From Streptomyces spiroverticillatus (lineage in GTDB: Bacteria; Actinomycetota; Actinomycetes; Streptomycetales; Streptomycetaceae), in the NCBI GenBank assembly GCA_014650415.1, contig BMUX01000040.1:1-34762 (forward strand): 34,762 nucleotides of DNA, read 5' to 3'. The first letter of the stretch is position 1; each line of letters starts with the position of its first letter. Shown one piece after another: positions 27,001 to 32,100 of this stretch. Under the pieces are notes generated by a model, which was not told where the DNA came from, ran no database searches, and saw nothing but the letters and a program-made list of their open reading frames with translations. Position numbers and translations under genes: made by a program.

Positions 27001-28924
27001 CCGGCACCCCCGCGCACTTTTCGAAACCGTCTGGACGGAACCCGCCTGGACCCACCCCGCCCGCACCGAACCCGCCGTTCCCGCACAGTGCTTCACCGGC
27101 CTGCCCGCCCTCCGCGAGGCCCTGGAAGACGGGGGCACGACCCCCTTCGCCACCACGGTGCTGCTCCGCCTCCCCGCGGCCGGCGATTCCGCGGACAGCG
27201 CCGACAACACCCCCGTACGGGAGATGCTGCACCTCGCCCAGACCTGGCTCGATGACCCACGCTGCGCGGACTCCCGGCTGGTCGTGGTCACCCCGGGCGA
27301 CGACGCCGCGCTCACCGACGCCGCCGTCCAGGGGCTGATCCGCTCGGCGCAGGCCGAACACCCCGACCGGTTCCTGCTCGTCGACACCGACGGCGACCCG
27401 GCCTCCGAGCGTGCCCTGCCGGGTGCCGTGGCCGCCGCCGCGGCAGCCGACGAGACCCAACTCGCCCTGCGCGCGGGTACGGTCACCGTTCCGAGACTCC
27501 GGCACACCGCACCCCCGCAGGGCCCCTCGGGCCCGCCGGTCCAGGAGTGGGACCCGAACGGCGACGGCACCGTCCTGATCACCGGTGGCACCGGAACCCT
27601 CGGCGCCCTCGTCGCCCGCCACCTCGTCACCGCGCACGGCGTCCGGCACCTGGTGCTCACCGGCCGCCAAGGTCCCGCCGCCCCCGGCGCCGGGCAACTG
27701 CGCGACGAACTCACCGGCCTGGGCGCGACCGTCACCCTCGCGGCCTGCGACGCGGCCGACCGAGACGCCCTCGCCGGCGTCCTCGGCGCGATCCCCGCCG
27801 CACACCCGCTCACCGCGGTGGTCCACGCGGCCGGCGTCCTTGAGGACGGGCTGCTGGAGAACCTCACCGCCGAGGACCTCGACCGCGTCTGGCGTCCGAA
27901 GGCCGCAGCCGCCATGCACCTGCACGAGCTGACCCGCGACATCAAGCTGTCCGCCTTCGTCCTCTTCTCCTCCTTCTCCGGAGTCGTCGGAGGCCCCGCC
28001 CAGGCCAACTACGCCGCCGCCAACTCCTTCCTCGACGCCCTCGCCCACCGGCGCAGGGCCCAGGGGCTCACCGCGGTCTCCCTCGCGTGGGGATACTGGG
28101 GAGATTCCAGTGGAATGACGTCCAGTCTTGACCCCGTGGACGTCGCCCGCTTCGCACGCTCAGGAATGCTGCCGCTCTCGGCAGGCCAAGGACTCGGCCT
28201 GCTCGACGCCGCCGCGACTGTCGACCGTGCCCTCCTGGTCCCCGTACGCATCGATCCGCGGGCCCTCGCGGCCGCAGGCCGCGTTCCAGCGCTGCTGCGG
28301 GAACTCGCCCCGGTACGGAAGGCCCCACGGAGGTCCGCGGCCGCCGTGCCGGAACCGGCAGCCCCCGTGCGCGAGGACGGCGGGTTCGCCGAGCGGCTCG
28401 CCGGACTGAGCGAGGCCAAGCGCGACGCGCTGCTGCTCCCGCTCATCACCGGTCACGTGGCCGCCGTACTCGGCCACGGCTCGGCCGCCTCCATCGAAGC
28501 CGAACGCGGCTTCCTCGACCTGGGAATGAGCTCCCTGACCGCCGTGGAACTGCGCAACCGCCTGAACGAGGAGACGGGGCTCCGGCTGCCGACGACAGCG
28601 GTCTTCGACCACCCCACCCCGCTCGCCCTCGCCCGGCACCTGAGCGCCCAACTGGCCCCCTCCGGAGGCGTGGACCCGTACGACGCCCTCTTCACGGAAC
28701 TCGGCCAACTGGAGAAGGCCCTCACCGCGGAGACCGCCTCCGCACTCGACACGGATGGCCGGGCCCGCTTGGCGGCCCGCCTCAAGGCACTGCAACGGAA
28801 ACTCGACGACACCGCAGGGGCCACCCGCGACGGGGGGGCGGACGACACCGACGCCGACCTCGAAGCGGCCTCGACCGACGACGAGATGTTCGACCTGATC
28901 GACAAGGAACTCGGCCTCGCCTGA
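11948..28924 (+). CDS. Type I modular PKS, three modules, complete
   Basis: A protein of 5658 residues from ATG 11948 to TGA 28922-28924. The start is chosen because the product then opens with a standard docking helix (MSNEQKLRDYL) and has an RBS. Order: docking; KS-AT-KR-ACP; KS-AT-DH-ER-KR-ACP; KS-AT-DH-KR-ACP; C-terminal docking region. Extenders predicted from AT motifs are malonyl, methylmalonyl, methylmalonyl. Predicted beta outcomes are hydroxyl, full reduction, and hydroxyl (the third DH lacks Asp). The N-terminus shows it takes a chain from another protein, probably a loading or first-module PKS not in the window. Its C-terminus is suited to hand over to the next gene's product. The order hydroxyl, methylene with methyl, hydroxyl with methyl resembles the side chain and lactone carbinol of aromatic heptaene polyenes (an FscB-like role); this is inference. 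Confidence 0.97.
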   Translation: MSNEQKLRDYLKRAIADLDETREQLREVHEKNREPIAIVGMACRYPGGADTPEQLWELVRDGVDAVSPFPANRGWDLDGLYGGTEAVSAEPGHEGAAYPRESGFLHGAGEFDAGFFGISPREALAMDPQQRLMLETAWEAVERAGISPHGLRSTQTGVFIGAGHSGYDAAATTAATGQVREEVAGHLLTGNTVSVASGRISYVLGLEGPAITVDTACSSSLVALHLAVQSLRRGECTLALAGGVTVMSTPQMFAEFGRQRGLAADGRCKPFSAAADGTAWSEGAGVVLVERLSDALRNGHPVLAVVRGSAVNQDGASNGLTAPNGPSQQRVVRRALADAGLAAHDVDAVEAHGTGTRLGDPIEATALLAAYGRGRPADRPLLLGSMKSNIGHTQAAAGVAGVIKTVLALRHGVLPATLHLNEPSPHVDWAAGGVRLLTEEAAWPAGEEGRPRRAAVSSFGVSGTNAHVILEQPPTVTATAAVDTDASGALPWVLSAKTAEALRAQAVRLAEHLGERTESEPSDIAFSLATTRASLEHRAAVVAEDRAGLLAGLDALAEGRGETAVASKGPLAVLFSGQGSQRLGMGRELYARFPVFAAAFDAICAELDVPVRDVVWGEDAEALDRTMFAQPALFAVEVALFRLVESWGVRPDFVAGHSIGEVAAAHVAGVLSLADACTLVAARGRLMQALPEGGAMLAVQATEAEVTPLLGELVSIASVNGPTSMVVSGAVEQVDSVRAHFEGLGRKATRLRVSHAFHSPLMDPMLDDFRAVVSGLSFAAPTIPMAAGTESVCDPEYWVRHVRAAVRFADDVRTLSGHGVRRFLELGPDGVLSAMASACLPEDSDALLVPVLRKNRDEQLSVLQAVTRLHVDGAEVDWAALFADAGARAVELPTYAFQHQRYWLPADGAQPLRGAGPALVADQVEAAFWEAAERGDLAAASAALGIEGASAEASLDTLLPVLGAWRARRRTRATIESWAYQTTWAALDLPTAGTAPASGWLAVVPDHVADDESLAALLSGLTDLGAHVGRLVVSTADGADSLTEQVRTALAAASEPVAGVLSFLSLDERPHPAHPAVPRGLLATVDLLRAVEAAAVPAPLWCLTRGAMSVDGMQASTGPFQAQTWGLGRVAALEFPQRWGGLIDLPDAVDTLHGRELAARVAGVLGADAGEDQIAVRSYGTYGRRLTHDVPAQDTDHWSAPRGTVLVTGGTGALGARVARWLAGAGAEHLLLTSRRGPAAEGAGELAAELEAMGVRITVAACDTADRDALTALLDSIPTDVPLRGVVHAAGVLDDGVLDALTGERFDTVLRAKAQSALLLDELTRTGHGRTGHGTHESTRGGGHDGDGQDAQDVRDGHQLTMFVLFSSVTGVLGNAGQANYAAANACLDALAEQRRATGLPATSVAWGSWADAGMAADNDALADRVRRSGMTPMAPELALAALQQALASDAACVTVADIYWDTFGPALSAARPSPLIADLPEVRRLAEAERNRDGAASPLRTRLLALATTAEQERALHDLLREEIAGVLGHASASAVDVHRAFRDLGFDSLTAVELRNRLATLTGLRLPATLLFDHPTTAAVAAHLRAELLDGHTAAGAAPTRGETDEPIAIVSMACRFPGGVGSPEEFWELLARGGDGVSALPTDRGWDTEGLYDPDPEHQGTSYVREGGFLTGLAGFDADFFGISPREALAMDPQQRLLLETAWETVERAGIVPDALRGSATGVYVGSNFQDYQQVLGAAPDDVTGHLMTGNAASVVSGRVSYAFGLEGPAVTVDTACSSSLVSLHLAAQALRRGECTLALAGGVTVMSTPHMFVEFSRQRGLAADGRCKPFAGAADGTGWAEGIGLLLVERLSDARRNGHPVLAVLRGSAVNQDGASNGLTAPNGPSQQRVIRRALADAGLGADEVDAVEAHGTGTRLGDPIEAQALIATYGQERPADRPLLLGSVKSNIGHTQAAAGVAGVIKMILAMRNGVLPQSLHIDAPSPQVDWSAGAVELLAAPTPWPVLDRPHRAGVSSFGISGTNAHVILEAPDPLPSVNPAREGGSGPGDGALHGNGSALDDSVLSGADHLSGAAGTGTGGPLTDDAPALPYVLSAKSPEALAAQAARLAAHLRDGAARAGDALPGVAYALAATRTAMTHRAAVLAPDATTLLAGLDALAEGRGQTSPAVREGSAEHAGGTVFVFPGQGSQWPAMASELLDNSPVFAGRIAECAAALDTYTDWSLMDVLRGAEGAPSLDRVDVVQPVLFAVMVSLAELWQAHGVRPAAVIGHSQGEIAAACVAGALTLDDAARVVALRSQALTALSGQGGMVSVARSADEVRALMAPWGERLSLAAVNGPSSVVVSGEPDALDALLDTCARDGVRAKRIPVDYASHSAQVERIEAQLQSVLAPVAPRAAHIPFYSTVTGVPIDTTVLDGAYWYANLRGTVEFEQATRALLDAGHGVFIEVSPHPVVTTGVQETVEATGCAAAATGTLRRDEGGTGRFALSLAEAHVHGARIDWDAFFEAAGAARPAAPPTLPTYAFQHRRYWPRPATGGLGDVASAGLGDLDHPLLGAALPLALGGELVATASWSLRSHPWLADHAVAGTVVVPGAALVEVAVRAGDELGCGRVEELTLHAPVRLPEHGGVQVQIAIGATDPAGLRTVTLHARPDDVPEAEWTLHAEGTLAEPATGPAEDRFPEGEFTVWPPRGAEPVEDVGGHYASLRAEGYEYGPVFQGLRAAWRLGDDVYAEVTLPEAGAVDAARFGIHPALLDAALHAAGLGPLNNSEGSTGLPFSWSGVTLHATGATALRVRLRPAGTDAVSVLMADPLGRPVAAIDALAVRPVTAAALGGAEAVPRAVRDALFHLEWAPLATDAAGPTGQNAPAIPGAPTTPDAPNDRAAHWAVLGPNDLAHTAALAEGGAVLAQWDSLADPAGVAAASPRTGAPDVVLITGTDGPADASADLPADPATGAARLLERVLDLLQGWLADERCDGTRLVVATRGAVTPDPGGAVGDLPGSALWGLLRSAQSEHPGRIVIADLDDDPASWRALPRAVTAGGEPQLALRQGTAYAPRLTRTHTSRALTVPHEDAPWRLDIPEKGSLDHLALRPAPQAAAPLAPGQVRIAVRAAGLNFRDVLNALGMYPGGAEFLGSEAAGLVIETAPDVTGLRTGDRVFGMVTGGFGPLAVADHRVVTRMPAGWTFAQAAAAPVVFLTAHYALRDLAGLTEGESVLIHAAAGGVGMAATQLARLWGADVYGTASEPKQRLLRAASDGLPADRLASSRTLDFEDTFRTARGGRGVDVVLNSLAGEYVDASLRLLAPGGRLIEMGKTDVRDAADVARYHDGAFYRAFDLAEAGPERIGEMLAELVALFEQGALRPLPVTAWDVTHAQDAFRYVSQARHTGKVVLTVPRAWDPEGTVLITGGTGELGAALARHLVAEHGVRHLLLTGRRGPDSPGAAELRAELTERGAEVTLAACDAADRAALAALLGTVSDAHPLTAVVHAAGVIDDGVVTALTPERLHTVLRPKADAAWNLHELTRHLDLADFVLFSSAAGTFGNAGQGNYAAANTFLDGLARHRRATGLPATSLAWGLWARASEMTRHLDDGARSRARSTGGLPLATHDGLALFDAALAARRSLLVPVRLDHAALRGRAPEALPSILRGLFRGTTARRTVEAGTGPAGGGLRQRLAALPAAERHSALVDLVTTYAAAVLGHAEAGPVHAVKAFRDLGFDSLTAVELRNRLATAAGLRLPATLVFDHPTPVALAAHLGSLLTDDVPAFGAPAGPAPAAPDDDPVVIVGMACRYPGDVRSPEDLWTLLATGTDAVGGFPTDRGWDLEHFYGSVPEHPDASRTLEGGFLHGAADFDADFFGIGPNEATAMDPQQRLLLETAWEAAERAGIDPRSLRGSRTGVFAGLSSSDYLSRGAEIPEALAGYVNTGNAVSVVSGRVAYALGLEGPAVTVDTACSSSLVALHMAAQSLRAGECSLALAGGVTVMSSPVIIVDFSRQRGLAADGRCKPFSAAADGTGFSEGVGLLVLERLSDAERNGHQVLAVVRGSAVNQDGASNGLTAPSGPAQQRVIRQALAGARLTGAEVDAVEAHGTGTRLGDPIEAQALLATYGQDRAADRPLRLGSVKSNLGHTQAAAGVAGVMKMVLAMRHGLLPKSLHLDERTPHVDWSSGAVRVLDEAAPWPTADGRPRRAGVSSFGISGTNAHVILEQGPDAGSLSHEDTPDKHTAGSGPAPGTTVAGLSSAAADTVTAETVPAKTAPAETTTAEVESAEVVPAAPEATEVRAAEDARSSGVALPWLLSARSAPALRGQARTLLAHLDTPAGSLPTPLDLASSLATRRALLEHRAVVTAADPHTLRTALAALAEGTPAPGLVQGRHTSGRDRKPVLVFPGQGSQWVGMGAELLAESAEFAARIEACEHALAPYTDWSLTAVLRGEPTAPPLERVDVAQPALWAVMIGLAAVWQAHGLRPAAVVGHSQGEIAAACVAGALSLEDGARVVALRSRAIGAGLSGHGGMVSVAASHADVLDRLTAWGERISVAAVNGPGSVVVSGEPDALDALVDACTGDGVRVKRIAVDYASHSAQVERIRDTVLADLDGIETRAPRIPFLSTLTGEWIDANTPLNASYWYENLRRTVRLEDALRTLLAQGHDVFVEASAHPVLTAAIEDTVAAAGADVPALGSLRRDDGGRQRLLTSLAEAHVHGVQIDWSGILDGGRAADLPTYAFQRSRYWLDAPPSPTGGTPADPAGLDTVVRLADADGSLVLGGRIGAATHPWLADHTVHGDAVVPATALLDWAFRAADEADRATIAELTELVPLTVPDEGTAEILLTVGAAGEGTRSLTIHARTAADADWTRHANGTLSRTAATTGAAFAPDNWPPHDARPADTEELYTVLAEGGYDPGPVHRTVRALWTAADGATLAEVALPREQHSAATGFRIHPALLQTVLAMSAAGTGRAELPSAWRNVTLTATGATVLRVRIDRAQDGTLTLTAADATGAPVLTASAVTSAPAAASSRHPRALFETVWTEPAWTHPARTEPAVPAQCFTGLPALREALEDGGTTPFATTVLLRLPAAGDSADSADNTPVREMLHLAQTWLDDPRCADSRLVVVTPGDDAALTDAAVQGLIRSAQAEHPDRFLLVDTDGDPASERALPGAVAAAAAADETQLALRAGTVTVPRLRHTAPPQGPSGPPVQEWDPNGDGTVLITGGTGTLGALVARHLVTAHGVRHLVLTGRQGPAAPGAGQLRDELTGLGATVTLAACDAADRDALAGVLGAIPAAHPLTAVVHAAGVLEDGLLENLTAEDLDRVWRPKAAAAMHLHELTRDIKLSAFVLFSSFSGVVGGPAQANYAAANSFLDALAHRRRAQGLTAVSLAWGYWGDSSGMTSSLDPVDVARFARSGMLPLSAGQGLGLLDAAATVDRALLVPVRIDPRALAAAGRVPALLRELAPVRKAPRRSAAAVPEPAAPVREDGGFAERLAGLSEAKRDALLLPLITGHVAAVLGHGSAASIEAERGFLDLGMSSLTAVELRNRLNEETGLRLPTTAVFDHPTPLALARHLSAQLAPSGGVDPYDALFTELGQLEKALTAETASALDTDGRARLAARLKALQRKLDDTAGATRDGGADDTDADLEAASTDDEMFDLIDKELGLA
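15920..15949 (+). repeat. Two tandem 15-bp units in a KR insertion
   Basis: The unit cgtaccggacacgg(a/c) occurs at 15920-15934 and 15935-15949, giving two in-frame TGHGR/T-like units. It forms the start of an insertion (about 15921-16026, rich in Gly, His, Asp and Thr) absent from the other KRs here. Confidence 0.85.
15992..16018 (+). repeat. Three degenerate 9-bp units in the same KR insertion
   Basis: Units are caggacgcg (15992), caggacgtg (16001) and cgggacggc (16010). In frame they encode QDA, QDV and RDG. They indicate replication slippage in a surface loop. Confidence 0.75.
16766..23240 (+). other. Second PKS module 2: KS-AT(methylmalonyl)-DH-ER-KR-ACP
   Basis: KS is about 16766-18050, Cys codon 17285; its opening reads IAIVSMACR instead of IVGMACR. 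AT is about 18494-19440: Ser codon 18770 in GHSQGE, YASH at 19070-19081, so methylmalonyl-CoA. DH is about 19607-20450: His codon 19706, Asp codon 20222, YGPVFQ present, so active. ER is about 21178-22150: LNFRDVL, LGMYP, and NADPH motif HAAAGGVG near 21611. KR is about 22163-22950: IDD motif, Tyr codon 22607. ACP is about 22976-23235, Ser codon 23117. All reductive sites are intact, so full reduction to a methylene with an alpha-methyl is predicted. The Tyr in LGMYP (codon 21338) may be the residue used to call methyl configuration; I did not rely on it. Confidence 0.94.
24586..24840 (+). repeat. Thr/Ala/Glu-rich KS-AT linker
   Basis: The linker between KS and AT of this module holds repeated short units (TAETVPA, KTAPAET, TAEVESAEV), with the DNA core ccgagaccg/gccgagg recurring every 15-30 bases between about 24697 and 24775. 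It is longer than the matching linkers of neighbouring modules and is probably a flexible tether. Confidence 0.6.
26200..26990 (+). other. Dehydratase domain lacking catalytic Asp
   Basis: The His motif is intact (HPWLADHTVHG, His codon 26291, Pro kept). The second motif reads HPALLQTVLAMS, so the catalytic Asp is Gln at 26786-26788 (residue 4947) and the usual AALH is gone. YGPxFQ reads DPGPVHRT. Two independent motif losses suggest long-standing inactivity, leaving the KR product as a hydroxyl. Confidence 0.87.
28660..28921 (+). other. C-terminal docking region of second PKS
   Basis: About 87 residues follow the last ACP. They contain two predicted helices (around ALFTELGQLEKAL and RLAARLKALQRKL), an acidic linker, and a terminal element DDEMFDLIDKELGLA. 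This is the standard C-terminal docking arrangement; the last helix binds the N-terminal coiled coil of the next PKS. The gene immediately downstream is the simplest partner. Confidence 0.88.
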
Positions 28925-28931
28925 CCGAGCA

Positions 28932-28982
28932 GGCCGCCCGGTGGGACCCGGCCGCCCACCGGCTCCGTCCCACCGGGCGGCC
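28932..28982 (+). terminator. Perfect 16-bp inverted repeat after the second PKS
   Basis: ggccgcccggtgggac (28932-28947) pairs perfectly with gtcccaccgggcggcc (28967-28982) across a 19-base loop, starting 7 bases after the stop codon. There is no U-run. It should form a very stable hairpin, acting as a terminator or as a partial terminator / 3'-end stabiliser. Confidence 0.78.
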
Positions 28983-29019
28983 GCACACCGCACTACGCGT
29001 AACACCCTTTCCCGACTGC

Positions 29020-29023
29020 GAGG
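29020..29023 (+). promoter_or_regulatory. Ribosome binding site of the third PKS gene
   Basis: GAGG lies 10 bases before ATG 29034. Only about 50 bases separate the upstream hairpin from this start, and I see no clear promoter or PimM-like box in them. Confidence 0.6.
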
Positions 29024-29033
29024 TTTCCCGCTC

Positions 29034-29150
29034 ATGGCACCCAAGGCCGCCCCCTCCTCCGAGGACAAGCTCCGCGACTACCTCAAGAAGGTCACCGCAG
29101 ACCTGCGGCGCACCAAGCAGAGGCTGGAATCCGTCGAGGCGCGGGACAAC
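29034..29150 (+). other. N-terminal docking coiled coil of third PKS
   Basis: About 39 residues, with a basic amphipathic helix (KLRDYLKKVTADLRRTKQRL) before NEPIAIVG. Compared with the second gene's helix it is Arg/Lys-rich, where that one has Asp/Glu (LRRTKQRL versus LDETREQL). This is the kind of difference that sets partner choice. Confidence 0.88.
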
Positions 29151-32100
29151 GAGCCGATCGCCATCGTGGGCATGGCCTGCCGGTTCCCCGGCGGCGTCCA
29201 TTCCCCCGAGGACCTGTGGCGGATGGTCGCCGACGGCACCGACGTCGTGGGCGACCTGCCGGAGGACCGCGGCTGGGACACCGAGGGGATCTACGACCCC
29301 AACCCCGGTACGCCCGGGAAGAGTTACGTGCGCCACGGCGGATTCCTCGACTCCGTCGCCGGGTTCGACGCCGATCTCTTCGGCATCGCCCCGCGCGAGG
29401 CTCTCGCCATGGACCCGCAGCAGCGGCTGCTGCTCGAAACCTCCTGGGAGGCCATCGAGCACGCTCGGATCAGCCCCGCCGCCCTGCGCGGCACCGAGAC
29501 CGGCGTGTTCATCGGCGGCGCCGACACCGACTACGGCTCCCTCGCCAGGCGGAGTGCCGAAACCGAGGGCCACCTGCTGACCGGCGGTGCGGTCAGCGTC
29601 CTGTCGGGCCGGATCTCCTACACCTTCGGTCTCGAAGGCCCCGCCGTCACCGTCGACACCGCTTGCTCCTCCTCGCTCGTCGCCCTGCACCTCGCCGTAC
29701 GCGCGCTGCGGGCCGGAGAGTGCACCATGGCCCTGGCCGGAGGCGTCGCGATCATGCCGACCCCCCGCCTGTTCACCGAGTTCTCCCGTCAGCGTGGCCT
29801 CGCCGCCGACGGCCGCTGCAAGCCCTTCGCCGAAGCCGCCGACGGCACCGGATGGGCCGAGGGCGTCGGCGTCCTGCTCGTGGAACGGCTCTCCGATGCC
29901 CGGCGCAACGGCCACCACGTCCTCGCCGTCGTACGGGGTACGGCCGTCAACCAGGACGGCGCCAGCAGCCGCCTCACCGCGCCCAACGGCCCCTCCCAGC
30001 AGCGCGTCATCCAGGCAGCACTGGCCAACGCTCAGCTCGCCACCGACCAGATCGACGCCGTCGAGGCCCACGGCACCGGCACCACGCTGGGCGACCCGAT
30101 CGAGGCCCAGGCACTGCTCGCGACCTACGGCCGCGGCCGCCCGGCGGAGCGCCCCCTGCTGCTCGGCGGCATCAAGTCCAACATCGGGCACGCGCAGGCG
30201 GCGGCCGGTGTCGCCGGTGTGATCAAGATGGTCTTGGCGATGCGGAACGGTGTCCTGCCCCGGACCTTGCACGTGGACCGGCCGACCTCGCACGTGGACT
30301 GGAGCGCGGGCGCCGTCGAGCTCCTCACCGAGCGCACCGACTGGCCCACCACCGGCCACCCGCGCCGCTCGGCGGTCTCCGCGTTCGGCATCAGCGGCAC
30401 GAACGCCCACGTGATCCTGGAACAGGGCACACCGGAGCCGTCCGGGCCGCAGAGCGTCCCGGACGCCGCGACCGTCGCGCCCGCGGTGGTGCCGTGGGCC
30501 CTGACCGGTCGCACGGACCAGGCACTGCGGGACCAGATCGCACGCCTGCACACGTACGTGGAGCAAGCCGGGCCGCGCCCGGTGGACGTCGCCCTGACGC
30601 TCGCGGGGGCCCGGTCGGCGCTCGGTCACCGCGCGGTGCTGATGGGCGGCACACAGCCGGTCGCGGAGGGTGTGGCGCGCTCCGGCAAGTCGGCGTTCCT
30701 GTTTACGGGGCAGGGGTCTCAACGGCTGGGGATGGGGCGTGAGTTGTATGCGCGTTTCCCGGCGTTCGCGGCGGCTTTCGACGCGGTGTGTGACCAGCTG
30801 GACATGCCGGTGCGTGAGGTGGTGTGGGGCGAGGACACGGATGCGTTGAATCAGACGATGTTCGCGCAGGCCGGTCTCTTCGCCGTCGAGGTGGCTTTGT
30901 TCCGTCTCGTCGAGTCGTGGGGTGTGCGGCCGGACTTCGTGGCGGGTCATTCCATAGGTGAGGTGGCGGCCGCGCATGTGGCCGGGGTGTTCTCCCTGGC
31001 TGATGCGTGCACGCTGGTGGCGGCGCGCGGCCGGCTGATGCAGGCGCTGCCCGAGGGCGGCGCGATGCTTGCCGTACAGGCGACGGAGGAGGAAGTCCTC
31101 CCGCTGCTGGGCGGGTTGGCTTCGGTCGCGGCGGTCAACGGTCCGTCTTCCGTGGTTGTGTCGGGTGCGGTGGATCAAGTGGATTCCGTGCGGGCCCACT
31201 TCGCGGGCCTGGGCCGCAAGACGACGCGTCTGCGGGTCTCGCACGCCTTCCACTCGCCGCTGATGGATCCGATGCTGGACGACTTCCGCGCGGTGGTGGC
31301 CGGGCTGTCGTTCACGGCTCCGGAGATTCCGCTGGCCAAGGGTGCCGAGTCGGTGTGCGAACCGGAGTACTGGGTGGACCACGTCCGCGACGCGGTGCGC
31401 TTCGCGGATGACGTACGGGTCCTTTCCGGGCAGGGTGTGACGCGGTTCTTGGAGCTGGGCCCTGACGGGGTCCTGTCCGCGATGGCTGCCGCCTGCTTGC
31501 CCGAGGACAGTGACGCCGTCCTTGCACCCGTACTGCGCAAGGGAGTCGACGAGGAGACCGCCGCGCTCACCGCCGCCGCCAGGATGTTCGTCGACGGCGC
31601 CGCCGTGGACTGGACGGCCGTGCTGAGCGGAACCGGCGCGCGCCTCGTCGACCTGCCGACGTACGCCTTCCAACGCCAGAGCTTCTGGCCGGTCCCCGGC
31701 GAGGCGCCCGCCGGTGACGTCCGGGCCGCCGGGCTCGACGGTGCCGGACACCCTCTCCTCAACGCCTCCGTCGAACTCGCCGACACCGAAGGCATGTTGT
31801 TCACCTCGCGCCTCTCGGTCCAGTCGCATCCCTGGCTCGCCGACCACGTGGTGCGCGGCTCGGCGCTGCTGCCGGGGACGGCGTTCCTGGAGCTCGCCGT
31901 CCGGGCGGGCGACGAGGTCGGCTGCGGCACGGTGGAGGAGCTGACGCTCGCCGCGCCGCTCGTCCTTCCCGAGGAAGGCGGCGTCCAGCTCCAGCTGCGG
32001 GTGGCCGCCGCCGACAGCGACGGCCGACGCACGGTGAGCATCCGCTCCCGCCGCGAGGAGGCCGACGACCAGGCCTGGCTCCAGCACGCCACGGGTGTCC

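Larger units (their letters stand above)
23294..28655 (+). other. Second PKS module 3: KS-AT(methylmalonyl)-DH(inactive)-KR-ACP
   Basis: KS is about 23294-24585, Cys codon 23816; it has the odd stretch FGIGPNEATAMDPQQ where others read FGISPREALAMDPQQ. A long Thr/Ala/Glu-rich linker precedes AT. AT is about 25106-26060: Ser codon 25382 in GHSQGE, YASH at 25685-25696, so methylmalonyl-CoA. DH is about 26200-26990 and lacks Asp (own entry). There is no ER. KR is about 27566-28330: LED in place of LDD, Tyr codon 28010. ACP is about 28400-28650, motif LGMSSL, with the probable phosphopantetheine Ser at codon 28532 preceded by Ser instead of Asp. Predicted outcome: beta-hydroxyl with alpha-methyl. 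Confidence 0.91.

Noticed and set aside
28983..29033. Second PimM-like box before the third PKS (ttccc stretch near 29024)
   Set aside because: It has only a few consensus positions and no CT...AG ends, well below the match at 11872-11887.
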